Of a DNA stretch of 64,000 bases, positions 27,549-36,307 are shown in pieces. Source of the stretch: Gemmobacter megaterium. GTDB taxonomy: Bacteria; Pseudomonadota; Alphaproteobacteria; Rhodobacterales; Rhodobacteraceae. Below the pieces are notes generated by a model. The model saw only the letters and a program-made list of their open reading frames with translations, did no database searches and was not told the origin of the DNA. Each line of letters opens with the position of its first letter. Position 1 is the stretch's first letter. The stretch lies in NCBI RefSeq assembly GCF_900156815.1, contig NZ_FTOT01000005.1, positions 265,588-329,587 on the forward strand, given 5' to 3'. The translations under genes were made by a program, and so were the position numbers.

Positions 27549-28649
27549 CTAGTTGCCGGTCTTGTCGTCAAGCGTGACCGAGTCGTCGATGCGCACTTTT
27601 GCGCCCGAGGTCAGGCGGTTCTGGCCCGACGTGACGATACGGTCGCCCGAAGCCAGGCCCTTGATCACCTCGATCCGGGTGCCCGACCGGCGGCCAAGGG
27701 TGACGAACACCTGTTCCACCTTCAGTTCGTCTGCCGTATCGCCCTGGCGGATCACATAGATGGAATCGCCATACAGCGAGGAACTGACCGCTGTTTGCGG
27801 CACGGCGATCACGCCATCCTCTTGCGGCAACTGGATCCGCACGCGCAGGAACTGCCCCGGCACCAACTGGCCGTTGGGGTTTTGCACTTCGGCCCGCACC
27901 GAGATCAGGCGCGAATTGGGATCGACGCGCGGCTCTATCCCGGTGATCCGGCCCTCGGCGCTGTATCCCCCCACCTCGGAGGCAACGGTCACCGCCCCAC
28001 CCATGATCAGATTGGCGATCTGCTGTTCGGGCACCGAAAAATCGACACGCATCCGGCTCAGATCCTGCAAGGTGGCATAGATTGCGCCGGGGGTCACATA
28101 CTGCCCCACCTCCACGCGCGGAATACCGATCACACCGGCAAAGGGCGCCGAAAGTTTCTTGGCATCCAGGGACGTCTGCACCTGCGCCACCTGGGCACGG
28201 GCGCTTGCAACCTGCGCCACGGTACTTTCGACCGTGCTGGCCGCACCGACGCCACGCTCTGACAGGGTGCGGGCGCGGTTCGCCTCGGCCTCTGCGACCG
28301 TCAGCGCAGCTTGCGCCGCCGAAAGCGAGGCGCGCTCGCTGTCGTCGTCGATTTGCAGCAGCACCTGATCCTTGGCGATCTCATCATTGGCCTTGAACCG
28401 GATCTCGCGCACCAGCCCACCAGATTCTATCGCAAGATCAACTCCTTGCGCCGAAAGGGATGTGCCGACGGCGTCAATGCCAGGCTGCCAGGTCACCGGC
28501 TCCACCGTTGTGGCCGTCACCGGAACCGGCGCTGGTGTCATGCCGGACAGGAACTGTGCGATCATCTCGTCCCGGAAGAACTTGAACCACACAATACCCC
28601 CGACAATCATCCCCAACAGGATGATGGCGATAAAAAGTCGCTTGAACAT
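27549..28649 (-). CDS. RND efflux periplasmic adaptor (membrane fusion protein), first pair
   Basis: A 366-residue adaptor with an N-terminal membrane anchor (FKRLFIAIILLGMIVGGIVWF), a lipoyl half-motif, a helical hairpin rich in Ala/Glu (about 95-160), a second lipoyl half and beta-barrel domains. It bridges the RND pump and the outer-membrane channel. The ATG at 28649 has GGAGACCCCC directly upstream and is preferred over 28664. An inverted repeat about 90 bp upstream may be its operator. It forms a two-gene operon with the downstream permease. Confidence 0.9.
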   Translation of the reverse strand: MFKRLFIAIILLGMIVGGIVWFKFFRDEMIAQFLSGMTPAPVPVTATTVEPVTWQPGIDAVGTSLSAQGVDLAIESGGLVREIRFKANDEIAKDQVLLQIDDDSERASLSAAQAALTVAEAEANRARTLSERGVGAASTVESTVAQVASARAQVAQVQTSLDAKKLSAPFAGVIGIPRVEVGQYVTPGAIYATLQDLSRMRVDFSVPEQQIANLIMGGAVTVASEVGGYSAEGRITGIEPRVDPNSRLISVRAEVQNPNGQLVPGQFLRVRIQLPQEDGVIAVPQTAVSSSLYGDSIYVIRQGDTADELKVEQVFVTLGRRSGTRIEVIKGLASGDRIVTSGQNRLTSGAKVRIDDSVTLDDKTGN

Positions 28650-28735
28650 GGGGGTCTCCTGCAAGGATGATCGGGCAAGGTGCCGCGCAGATCAGCGTTA
28701 ACTGGGACCGCACGGGGGCATAGTCAACTCTGGAA

Positions 28736-28765
28736 TGTGCGTTTGTCACTCTGCACGAACGCACA
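28736..28765. promoter_or_regulatory. Inverted repeat upstream of the first RND operon
   Basis: TGTGCGTT (28736-28743) and AACGCACA (28758-28765) are perfect complements 14 bp apart, with three more pairs inward, one of them a wobble. The site lies about 90 bp upstream of the adaptor ATG, next to a TTGACT on the reverse strand (28727-28722). A repressor operator is plausible; no regulator gene is adjacent. Confidence 0.4.
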
Positions 28766-28799
28766 CAGCCCCCGATACGCGATGCGCCGGGGGCTGTGT
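28763..28799 (-). terminator. Terminator after the second RND operon
   Basis: A 12-bp stem (28763-28774 with 28788-28799) with a 13-base loop follows the end of the upstream RND permease gene by 18 bp. No T-run follows. It would separate the two RND operons. Confidence 0.6.
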
Positions 28800-28817
28800 T
28801 GACAAGGATTGACCCTC

Positions 28818-31800
28818 TCAGGTGCGGAACACCCGATAGATCGCCGGGATCACCAATACGGTCAGAAGGGTCGAGCTGAGCAAACCGAACAGCAACGAAA
28901 TCGCCAGCCCCTGAAAGATCGGATCCGCCAGGATGACCACCGCACCGATCATCGCGGCCACCGCCGTCAGAAAGATCGGCTTGAACCGGATCGTACCGGC
29001 GCGGATCAGGCTGTCGATCGTCACCTCGCCCTCGCCCCGGATGAAATCGACCAGCAGGATCGAGTTGCGCACGATGATACCCGCCAGCGCGATGAACCCG
29101 ATCATCGAGGTGGCCGAGAACGGCGCGGCGAACAGCCAATGCCCGACGATGATCCCCAGAAAGGTCAGCGGCACCGGCGTCAGCACCACCAGCGGCAGGC
29201 GGAACGAGCCGAACTGTGCCACGACCAGGATGTAAATCCCCAGCAACGCCACAGCAAAGGCTGCGCCCATGTCGCGGAACGTCACCCATGTGACCTCCCA
29301 TTCGCCATCCCACAGCAGGGTCAGCCTGCTTTCGTCGTCAGGCTGGCCGTTCAGGCGGATGTCCGGGGCACCCTCCACGCCTTTCAGCGCCTCGGCCACG
29401 GCAAGCATTCCGTACAGCGGCGCTTCGTAGTCACCGGCCAGTTCCGCCGTGACCATCTCTGCCGCGCGGCCGTTGTGGCGGAAGATCGGATAGGATGCGG
29501 TTTCCGGGACCAATGTCACCACATCGCCCAGCTCCACCACGCCCCGCGCGCCGGGCAAGGAATTGGCCGGGATCGGCGTGGTCAGCAGACGCTCGTCAAG
29601 CACGCGCTCTCCCTTGGGCCGCTGGATCATCAGCGGGATCGGATAGCGGCCGTCGCCCCTGTGCGAATACCCCACCGTCTGCCCGGCGTTCAGCAGGGCG
29701 ATGGTGTCGAACACATCCGCTTCCTGCACGCCATAGAACTCCAGATCATCGCTGGAGATCCGCGCCCGCAGACGCGGCGCGCGTTCGCCATAGCTGTTGT
29801 CCACATCGACGATATAGGGAACCGAGCGGAACGCCGCCTCGACCTGCGCTGCCGCCGCGCGGCGGCTTTCAGGATCGGGGCCATAAATCTCGGCCAGCAG
29901 CGTGGCGATCACCGGCGGGCCGGGCGGCGGCTCCACCACCTTCAGGCTGGTGCCCGGCGGCACGATCACGGCGGCAATGCGCTGGCGGATGTCCAGCGCA
30001 ATATCGTGGCTGGTGCGGTCGCGGTTCTGTTTGGGCGCCAGGTTGATCGCCACTTCGCCCAGTTGCGGCTCCTCGCGCAGATAGGTGTGCCGGACCAGAC
30101 CGTTGAAGTTGAAGGGCGCCGCCGTTGCCGCATGGGTCTGCACCGAAGTCACTTCGGGCAGGGCCAGCACGATGGCCGCAATATCCTGGGCCACGCGGTC
30201 GGTGGCCTCGGTCGTGCTGCCTTCGGGCAGGTCGATCATCACCGACAGCTCCGACTTGTTGTCGAAGGGCAGCAGCTTGACCGTGACATCGCGGGTATAC
30301 AGCGCGGCAAGCGAGCCAAAGGACAGCACGACCGTTACCGCGATGAATGCCCAACTGCGCGCCTTGGTGGCCAGCAACGGCCGGGCGACAGCCTGGTAGG
30401 CGCGTTCCATGACGCCGTTGGAATGGCCATGGCCATCGCCGCCGCCATGCCCGGTCATCGGCGCCTTGCCTGCCACCTTCACCATCAGCCAGGGGGTGAT
30501 GATGACGGCGACGAAGAAGGAAAAGATCATCGCGGCGCTGGCATTGGCCGGAATGGGCGACATGTAGGGGCCCATCAGCCCCGATACGAACAGCATCGGC
30601 AGCAGCGCCGCCACCACTGTCAATGTGGCCACGATGGTGGGGTTGCCCACCTCTGCCACGGCATCCACAGCCGCCTCGGCCCGGCCGCGCCCGTCACGCA
30701 TGGCCCAATGGCGGGCGATATTCTCGATCACCACGATGGCGTCGTCGACCAGAATGCCGATGCTGAAGATCAGCGCAAACAGCGACACCCGGTTCAACGT
30801 ATAGCCCATGATCCAGGCCGCAAACAGCGTCAGCAGGATGGTCACCGGAATGACGATGGCCACCACGATGCTTTCGCGCCAGCCGATGGCCAGCAGAACC
30901 AGCCCGATGATGGAGACCGTGGCCAGCCCAAGGTGGAACAGCAGTTCATTGGCCTTTTCGTTCGCCGTTTCGCCATAGTCGCGGGTGATGGTCAACGCGA
31001 CGCTGTCGGGAATGATCCGGCCTTCCAGCGCCTCGATCCGGTGCAGGGCCGCTTCGGCCACCACCACCGCATTTGCCCCGGCGCGCTTGGCCACGGCAAG
31101 CGTCACGGCGGGGCTGCGGTGGATGGCGCCATCGGCATCGCGGGTCAGATGCGACACGATGCGCTCGCCGGTGTCGCCGACAAAGCCGATGTCGGCCACA
31201 TCGGCGACATAGACCGGGCGCCCGTCGCGGGCGGTCAGCAGCAGGTTGGCAACCTCCGCCGGTGCGGTCAGCGTTTCCCCGGCCACCAGATCCACCGCCG
31301 CGCCCTCGTGGCGCAGCTTGCCGGCGTTGAAGCTGCGGTTGGCCTGCTGCACCTTGCCCGCCAACTGTTGCAGCGTGATTCCATACAGCGCCAGACGGTC
31401 AGGGTCGGGGGCAATGCGGATCGCCTCGGTCGTGTCGCCGACCAAATAGGTCAGGCCGACATTTTCCGTCTTGGCCACCTCTGCCTGCACGGCACGCGCG
31501 ATGCGGGTCAGGTCGTTGGCGGCCAGATCCTGCCCCGGTGCGGCGGAAAAGGTGACAGACAGGATCGCCACATCGTCGATCCCGCGCCCCACGATCAGCG
31601 GTTCGGGAATGCCAACCGGAATGCGGTCCATATTTGCGCGCAGCTTGTCATGCACGCGCAGGATGGCGTCTTCGGGCTTGGTGCCCACCTCGAACCGCGC
31701 CATGACCAGCACGGCATCGTCACGGGTGTTGGAATAGACATGTTCGACGCCGTTGATGCCCTTGACCAGCACCTCCAACGGTTCCGTCACCAGCTTGACG

Positions 31801-32009
31801 GCATCTTCGGCCTTCAGCCCCTGCGCTTGCAGATGGATGTCGACCATCGGCACGGAGATCTGCGGCTCTTCCTCGCGCGGGAGCGCACCAAGGGCGACAA
31901 GACCCGCAGCCAGCGAGGCAAGGATGAACAGCGGCGTCAGGGACGAGGCGATGAACGCCTTGGTCAGACGCCCCGCCAGCCCCAGCCCGGAATGACGCGG
32001 GTCAGTCAT
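28818..32009 (-). CDS. RND efflux pump permease, second pair
   Basis: A 1063-residue RND family permease. Proton-relay Asp residues lie in GILVDDAIVVIENIARHW (about residues 405-422); the two periplasmic porter regions are present and the end VLVIPAIYRVF is typical. A His/Gly-rich insert (GHGGGDGHGHSNG) occurs in the cytoplasmic loop between the two halves (about 530) and could bind metal or simply be a linker. The ATG at 32009 overlaps the end of the adaptor gene by eight bases. It is diverged from the neighbouring 1025-residue pump, so this is not a recent duplication. Confidence 0.9.
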   Translation of the reverse strand: MTDPRHSGLGLAGRLTKAFIASSLTPLFILASLAAGLVALGALPREEEPQISVPMVDIHLQAQGLKAEDAVKLVTEPLEVLVKGINGVEHVYSNTRDDAVLVMARFEVGTKPEDAILRVHDKLRANMDRIPVGIPEPLIVGRGIDDVAILSVTFSAAPGQDLAANDLTRIARAVQAEVAKTENVGLTYLVGDTTEAIRIAPDPDRLALYGITLQQLAGKVQQANRSFNAGKLRHEGAAVDLVAGETLTAPAEVANLLLTARDGRPVYVADVADIGFVGDTGERIVSHLTRDADGAIHRSPAVTLAVAKRAGANAVVVAEAALHRIEALEGRIIPDSVALTITRDYGETANEKANELLFHLGLATVSIIGLVLLAIGWRESIVVAIVIPVTILLTLFAAWIMGYTLNRVSLFALIFSIGILVDDAIVVIENIARHWAMRDGRGRAEAAVDAVAEVGNPTIVATLTVVAALLPMLFVSGLMGPYMSPIPANASAAMIFSFFVAVIITPWLMVKVAGKAPMTGHGGGDGHGHSNGVMERAYQAVARPLLATKARSWAFIAVTVVLSFGSLAALYTRDVTVKLLPFDNKSELSVMIDLPEGSTTEATDRVAQDIAAIVLALPEVTSVQTHAATAAPFNFNGLVRHTYLREEPQLGEVAINLAPKQNRDRTSHDIALDIRQRIAAVIVPPGTSLKVVEPPPGPPVIATLLAEIYGPDPESRRAAAAQVEAAFRSVPYIVDVDNSYGERAPRLRARISSDDLEFYGVQEADVFDTIALLNAGQTVGYSHRGDGRYPIPLMIQRPKGERVLDERLLTTPIPANSLPGARGVVELGDVVTLVPETASYPIFRHNGRAAEMVTAELAGDYEAPLYGMLAVAEALKGVEGAPDIRLNGQPDDESRLTLLWDGEWEVTWVTFRDMGAAFAVALLGIYILVVAQFGSFRLPLVVLTPVPLTFLGIIVGHWLFAAPFSATSMIGFIALAGIIVRNSILLVDFIRGEGEVTIDSLIRAGTIRFKPIFLTAVAAMIGAVVILADPIFQGLAISLLFGLLSSTLLTVLVIPAIYRVFRT

Positions 32010-33003
32010 GGCGCACCTCTTCACCAGGTTGCGCCGGAACGGGCAGGATCACGTCGCCCGCCACCAGACCGGACAGAATCTCGACCTGCCCGCCTTCCGC
32101 ATCGGTCTGGCGGACGCCGGGAACGACCGCGCGCAGCACCGTGCCGCGCGCCTCTTGAACCGGCACGAAATCCAGCCCGCCCCGCGTCACGATGGCGGTT
32201 GCAGGGATCATCAGCGCCTGACGTTCCGCCACCGGCAGCCGCACCAGCACGCGGGCATCTTCAAAGCGATCGGAAAGGTCGGGCACCTCGACATCGGCAA
32301 TGACACGGCCATTCTCGATCAGGGGGTACAGGCGGGCCAGCCGCCCCAGAACCGGCCCGCTGGCACCTTCGATATGGATCGTATCGCCTTCGGTCAGGTG
32401 CAGAGCGTGGCGTTCCGGCACGGCAAGACGCAGGAACACCCCGCCACCGGAGACCATGGCAACCGTCTCGCCGGGCATCACCACAGCACCGGCAGCAACC
32501 GGAACGGTCAGAACGCGACCCGCCGTCGGGGCCAGTACCTGCCCCTCGGCCTGACTTTGCACGATGATGTCCGCCTGCGCCTCAAGCGCGCTGATCTGAC
32601 CGGCCAGCACATCCACCTGCGTGCGCAGCGCATCCAGCCGCTGCACGGTGGTCACGCCTTGCCGCAGCAGTTCTTCTCCGCGGCGCAACTCGCTTTGGGC
32701 GTTGGTCAACTGTGCCCCGGCCGCTTCGATCTGCGCCCGCAGGGCGGAAAGCTGAAAGCCCAGCTTTTCGTCGATGATGCGGGCGAGGGGCTGGCCTGCC
32801 GAGACGATGTCGCCTTCGGATACCAGAAGTTCGGTCAGTGTACCGCCAATCCGCGCCCGGGCGGGCAACCTGTCCTTGGCCTCGATCCGGCCATGAACGG
32901 CTTTCCATTCGGTAACGGTTGTCGGGTGCAGGGTGATCGGATCAGCGGCGGCGACACCGGCCAGCGCGATGACAGACAGAAGCGGGGCAAGAATGCGGGG
33001 CAT
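32002..33003 (-). CDS. RND efflux periplasmic adaptor, second pair
   Basis: A 333-residue adaptor with a cleavable signal peptide (RILAPLLSVIALAGVAAAD) and no lipobox. It then has the lipoyl-like segment ARIGGTLTELLVSEGDIVSAGQPLARI (central residues about 51-77), a helical hairpin around 85-155 and a second lipoyl half near 165-190. It pairs with the overlapping downstream permease. The start has a strong GGAGG seven bases upstream. It is the first gene of the operon; an AT-rich TATATG -10-like sequence lies about 25 bp upstream. Confidence 0.88.
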   Translation of the reverse strand: MPRILAPLLSVIALAGVAAADPITLHPTTVTEWKAVHGRIEAKDRLPARARIGGTLTELLVSEGDIVSAGQPLARIIDEKLGFQLSALRAQIEAAGAQLTNAQSELRRGEELLRQGVTTVQRLDALRTQVDVLAGQISALEAQADIIVQSQAEGQVLAPTAGRVLTVPVAAGAVVMPGETVAMVSGGGVFLRLAVPERHALHLTEGDTIHIEGASGPVLGRLARLYPLIENGRVIADVEVPDLSDRFEDARVLVRLPVAERQALMIPATAIVTRGGLDFVPVQEARGTVLRAVVPGVRQTDAEGGQVEILSGLVAGDVILPVPAQPGEEVRHD

Positions 33004-33083
33004 GGGAATCCTCCGAGGGTTGCCTCATCATATATGGAATCTTGAATGTGATTGAAAGCCCCTCGATATGGTTTCAAGACGCC

Positions 33084-33102
33084 TGGCCGCGGCGTGCGGC
33101 CA
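33084..33102 (-). terminator. Hairpin after the crotonase gene's side of the gap
   Basis: TGGCCGC, loop GGCGT, GCGGCCA forms a perfect 7-bp stem about 70 bp beyond the end of the reverse-strand crotonase gene and 80 bp before the RND adaptor start. No T-run. A terminator for the acyl-CoA synthetase/crotonase operon is possible. Confidence 0.4.
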
Positions 33103-33174
33103 TGGCCGTTCATGCGCGGCGCCAGGGACAGCGGACAGGGCTTCCGCCCGGCGACCCTGGTCGTCAAGCGCGCC

Positions 33175-33945
33175 TCAGCGCCCCGTCCAGACGGGCGGGC
33201 GCCGCTCCAGAAATGCGCGCGCGCCCTCCAGCGCATCCTGACTGTCCAGGCAGGTCTTGAGCAACCGCGCATTCTCTGCCCAGGCCGCTTGCGAGGGAAT
33301 GTCGCGCAGCAGCTTCGAGGTGGCCAGCGTGCCCCGCACAGCCAGCGGCGCATTGGCGGCAATCTCTCGGGCCAGTTGCACGGCTGCATCTTTCGCCTGC
33401 CCTTCGGCGCAGCGCCGGCTGATCAGGCCCAGATCCCACGCCTCGGCCGTGTCGAACAGACGGCCGGTCAGCAGGATTTCCCGCGCGCGGGCCTGCGGCA
33501 CGAGTTCGGCCAGGCGCAGCGCCCCCCCTGCCCCGGCGATCAACCCGCGGATCACCTCGGGCACCCCAAAGCGGGCTGTCTCCTCGGCCACGATCATATC
33601 GCAGGCGATAGCAATCTCGAAACCACCGGCCAGCGCGGCGCCATGGACCGCCGCGATCAGCGGCTTGGTGCGGTGGCGTTCGGTCAGCCCGCCAAACCCG
33701 CCCGCGCGGTTCAGGATCGCATCCTGCTGACCATCGGCAAAGGCCGCCAGATCCATCCCCGCACAGAACACCTTGCCATTGCCTGTCAGCACGCCCACGT
33801 CCAGCGCAGGATCGCTTTCCAGCCGGTCGATGGCCGCCGTCAGCGCATCCGCCAGATCGACGTTCACCGCATTGCGGCGGTCGGGCCGGTTCAGGGTGAT
33901 GATGGCAATGTTGCCATCGGTTTCGAACAGGACAGGTTCGGTCAT
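33175..33945 (-). CDS. Enoyl-CoA hydratase/isomerase (crotonase family)
   Basis: A 256-residue crotonase-fold protein of usual length. The first oxyanion element is in FCAGMDLAAF (about 61-70) and the second in HGAALAGGFEIAIACDM; the Glu in GVPEVIRG (about 132) is in the position of a catalytic acid. It could hydrate enoyl-CoA or carry out a related CoA reaction. The start overlaps the stop of the acyl-CoA synthetase gene by four bases, so the two form an operon that activates and then modifies a carboxylic acid. The TRAP transporter divergent from them may import that acid. Confidence 0.87.
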   Translation of the reverse strand: MTEPVLFETDGNIAIITLNRPDRRNAVNVDLADALTAAIDRLESDPALDVGVLTGNGKVFCAGMDLAAFADGQQDAILNRAGGFGGLTERHRTKPLIAAVHGAALAGGFEIAIACDMIVAEETARFGVPEVIRGLIAGAGGALRLAELVPQARAREILLTGRLFDTAEAWDLGLISRRCAEGQAKDAAVQLAREIAANAPLAVRGTLATSKLLRDIPSQAAWAENARLLKTCLDSQDALEGARAFLERRPPVWTGR

Positions 33946-35624
33946 GCGGGGCCTCCCTTGGCAAACATGTCGCGCAGCCGGGCGCGGATGATCTTGCCGG
34001 TCGTGGTCACCGGCATGTCGTCGATGAAATGGATGGCACGCGGAAACTCATAGGCGGCCAGCCGTTTGCGGACGTGATCGGCGATATCCAGGCGCAGCGG
34101 CTCTGACGGGTCATGGCCGGGCGCAAGAGTGATGAACGCCGCCACGATCTCGCCCCGGATCGGGTCGGGCTGGCCCACCACGCCCGCCATCTGCACCGCC
34201 GGATGGCCCAGCAGGCAATCCTCGATCTCTGCCGGGCCGATCCGGTAGCCGCCTGACGAGATCACATCGTCATCCCGTCCCACGAACCGCAACCGGCCAT
34301 CTGCCCGCCGGACACCCCGGTCGCCCGTGACCAGCCAGCGCCCCTCCGGGCCCGTGACGAATTTCTCCTCGGTGGCCTGCGGATTGTTCCAATACCCCAG
34401 AAACATCACCGGATCGGGGGCCAGAACGGCGATTGCACCTTCTGCGTCAGCGCCCAGCACCGCGCCATCAGGGCCGATCACGTCAACCCGGTGGCCCGGC
34501 ACCGGGCGCCCCATCACGCCGGGCACCGGGGGTTCAAGCGCGCCGCAACTGCTGACGATCATGTTGCATTCGGTCTGGCCGTAGAATTCATTGATCGTGA
34601 CGCCCAGCGCCTTGCGCCCCCAATCCAGCAACTCGGTGCCCAGCGTTTCGCCGCCGCTGGCGACAGATCGCATGTCCAGCGACCAGTCCCGGCTGGCCGG
34701 ATCGGCCTTCATCAGCTTCATCGCCGTCGGGGGCAAGAAGGCGTTGCGCACCCCGAAGCGTCGGATCAGGTCATGCGCCGCGGTGGCGGAGAACTTGCCG
34801 AACCGGCACGCGACCACGGGAATCCCGTGGTGCAAGGCGGGCAGAAGCACATCGAACAGCCCGCCGATCCACGCCCAATCCGCCGGCGTCCAGAACAGAT
34901 CGTCCGGGGCAGGCAGAAAATCGTGGCTGATCTCGACGCCCGGCAGGTGGCCCAGCAACACGCGATGGGCGTGCAACGCGCCTTTCGGGTTTCCCGTGGT
35001 GCCAGAGGTATAGATGATCACCGCCGGATCGTCGGCCCGCGTCCGCACCGGGGTGAACTCAGGCGATGTAGCCGCAAGTTCCGCCGCAAGATCATGCAGG
35101 CTGGCATCGGCAGGACCATCAGGCAGACCATCAACCAGAAAAATATGCTCCAGCGCGGGCAGATCCGCACGGATTGCCGCAATCACCGCCAGGCTGGCGC
35201 GGTCGGTGACCAGAACCCGCGCGCCGCTGTCGCGCAAACGGTGCAGCAGGGCCTCGGGTCCGAACAGCGTGAAGAGGGGGAGCGAAATATGCCCGCCCTT
35301 GAAGGCCGCGATATGCGCCACCGCCGTTTCCAGCCGTTGCGACAGCAGGATCGCCACCCGGTCGCCCGGAACGCCGTCGCGGGTACGCACCAGCCCCAAC
35401 CCGGCCAACACATTGGCGAAACGGTCGCTCAATTCCTTGAGCCGGGCAAAGCTGGTACGGGCCTCCGGGCCATAGCCGTTGTCGGCCACCTCGATCAGCG
35501 CCAGCCGATCGGGATCGGTCGCGGCCCAGCGATCACAGACATCGGTGCCGATGTTGTAGACCTCCGGCACGGACCATTGAAAACGCTCTGTCACCTGACT
35601 GTGACTGGTCCCCGGTATCAGCAC
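33942..35624 (-). CDS. AMP-dependent acyl-CoA synthetase
   Basis: An ANL-superfamily enzyme of about 560 residues. It has the P-loop-like IIYTSGTTGNPKG (about 187-199), the A5-type GGETLGTELLDWG followed by EFYGQTE, the ATP-binding RWLVTGDRG with RFVGRDDD, and the catalytic Lys in TTGKIIRARLR near the C-terminus. It activates a carboxylate to acyl-CoA through an acyl-adenylate. The start is uncertain; I take the GTG at 35624 (LIPGTSHSQ), with AGGGGGG about six bases upstream, because the longer frame to 35747 overlaps the divergent promoter. Confidence 0.85.
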   Translation of the reverse strand: MLIPGTSHSQVTERFQWSVPEVYNIGTDVCDRWAATDPDRLALIEVADNGYGPEARTSFARLKELSDRFANVLAGLGLVRTRDGVPGDRVAILLSQRLETAVAHIAAFKGGHISLPLFTLFGPEALLHRLRDSGARVLVTDRASLAVIAAIRADLPALEHIFLVDGLPDGPADASLHDLAAELAATSPEFTPVRTRADDPAVIIYTSGTTGNPKGALHAHRVLLGHLPGVEISHDFLPAPDDLFWTPADWAWIGGLFDVLLPALHHGIPVVACRFGKFSATAAHDLIRRFGVRNAFLPPTAMKLMKADPASRDWSLDMRSVASGGETLGTELLDWGRKALGVTINEFYGQTECNMIVSSCGALEPPVPGVMGRPVPGHRVDVIGPDGAVLGADAEGAIAVLAPDPVMFLGYWNNPQATEEKFVTGPEGRWLVTGDRGVRRADGRLRFVGRDDDVISSGGYRIGPAEIEDCLLGHPAVQMAGVVGQPDPIRGEIVAAFITLAPGHDPSEPLRLDIADHVRKRLAAYEFPRAIHFIDDMPVTTTGKIIRARLRDMFAKGGPA

Positions 35625-35725
35625 GCCCACCCCCCTAACCATGCGGAGCAAAGATTGCCGCGATTGCAAGGCCATGGCCAGCCCCGATTTTCGGCCCGCG
35701 ACATGGCGGCAGACCCGGACCCGAG

Positions 35726-35754
35726 TTGACATGGCAAAGCCAAACATGAATAGT
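35726..35754 (+). promoter_or_regulatory. Promoter of the TRAP transporter operon
   Basis: TTGACA (35726-35731) and AATAGT (35749-35754) are separated by 17 bp, about 47 bp upstream of the dctQ-like ATG. The -35 is a perfect sigma-70 consensus and the -10 matches at four of six positions. Confidence 0.65.
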
Positions 35755-35800
35755 CCGTCATGTTGACGACGGGTGGAAGACCCGAGCGTTGGGAGGAAAC

Positions 35801-36307
35801 ATGCTGCTGATCCGTCTGATCGATGGCCTCAACGAGGTCGTTGGCAGGGTTGTGTCGTGGGTAGCCGTGCTGTTTGCAGGGCTGATCATTTACGATGTCG
35901 TCCTGCGCTATGTGTTCAACGCGCCGACACTCTGGGCCTTTGACCTTACGAAACACCTGTTCGGGTTCTACTTCATCCTGCTGGGCGGCTATGCGCTCCG
36001 CCATCAGGCGCATGTGCGCGTCGATCTGGTGACGGGCGCGCTGAAACCCACACCGCGACGGATCGTCGAACTGCTGGGCTATCCGCTGTTCTTCTTTCCC
36101 TTCGCCTGGGTCTTCGTGACGCAGAGCTACACATTCGCCCTGCGGTCGTGGAATCAGGGTGAAACGACCTATAGCGCGATGCAGATGCCGGTCTACCCCG
36201 TCAAGATCGCCATGGCGGTGGCTGCCGTTCTGCTGTTGATGCAGGGGGTTTCCGAGTTTCTCAAGCTGCTGCTGAACAAGTCCGAGGAGAACCGCAATGT
36301 CGGGTGA
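35801..36307 (+). CDS. TRAP transporter small permease (DctQ type)
   Basis: A 168-residue membrane protein with four hydrophobic segments (about 18-38, 50-68, 93-112, 133-152) and the conserved first-loop region YVFNAPTLWAFDL of DctQ proteins. DctQ is the small subunit of the TRAP transporter and packs against DctM. GGGAGG lies about six bases before the ATG at 35801. Its end overlaps the start of the dctM-like gene by 11 bases. First gene of a QMP operon. Confidence 0.9.
   Translation: MLLIRLIDGLNEVVGRVVSWVAVLFAGLIIYDVVLRYVFNAPTLWAFDLTKHLFGFYFILLGGYALRHQAHVRVDLVTGALKPTPRRIVELLGYPLFFFPFAWVFVTQSYTFALRSWNQGETTYSAMQMPVYPVKIAMAVAAVLLLMQGVSEFLKLLLNKSEENRNVG

Noticed and set aside
28809..32303. 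A 1164-codon open frame on the + strand
   Set aside because: It is opposite the second RND permease and adaptor genes, whose reading gives clear family motifs. The frame is His/Gln/Arg-rich, as expected of the antisense of high-GC coding DNA.
35625..35747. N-terminal extension of the acyl-CoA synthetase to 35747
   Set aside because: It overlaps the TRAP operon promoter (TTGACA at 35726) and has no family resemblance; GTG at 35624 has a good Shine-Dalgarno.
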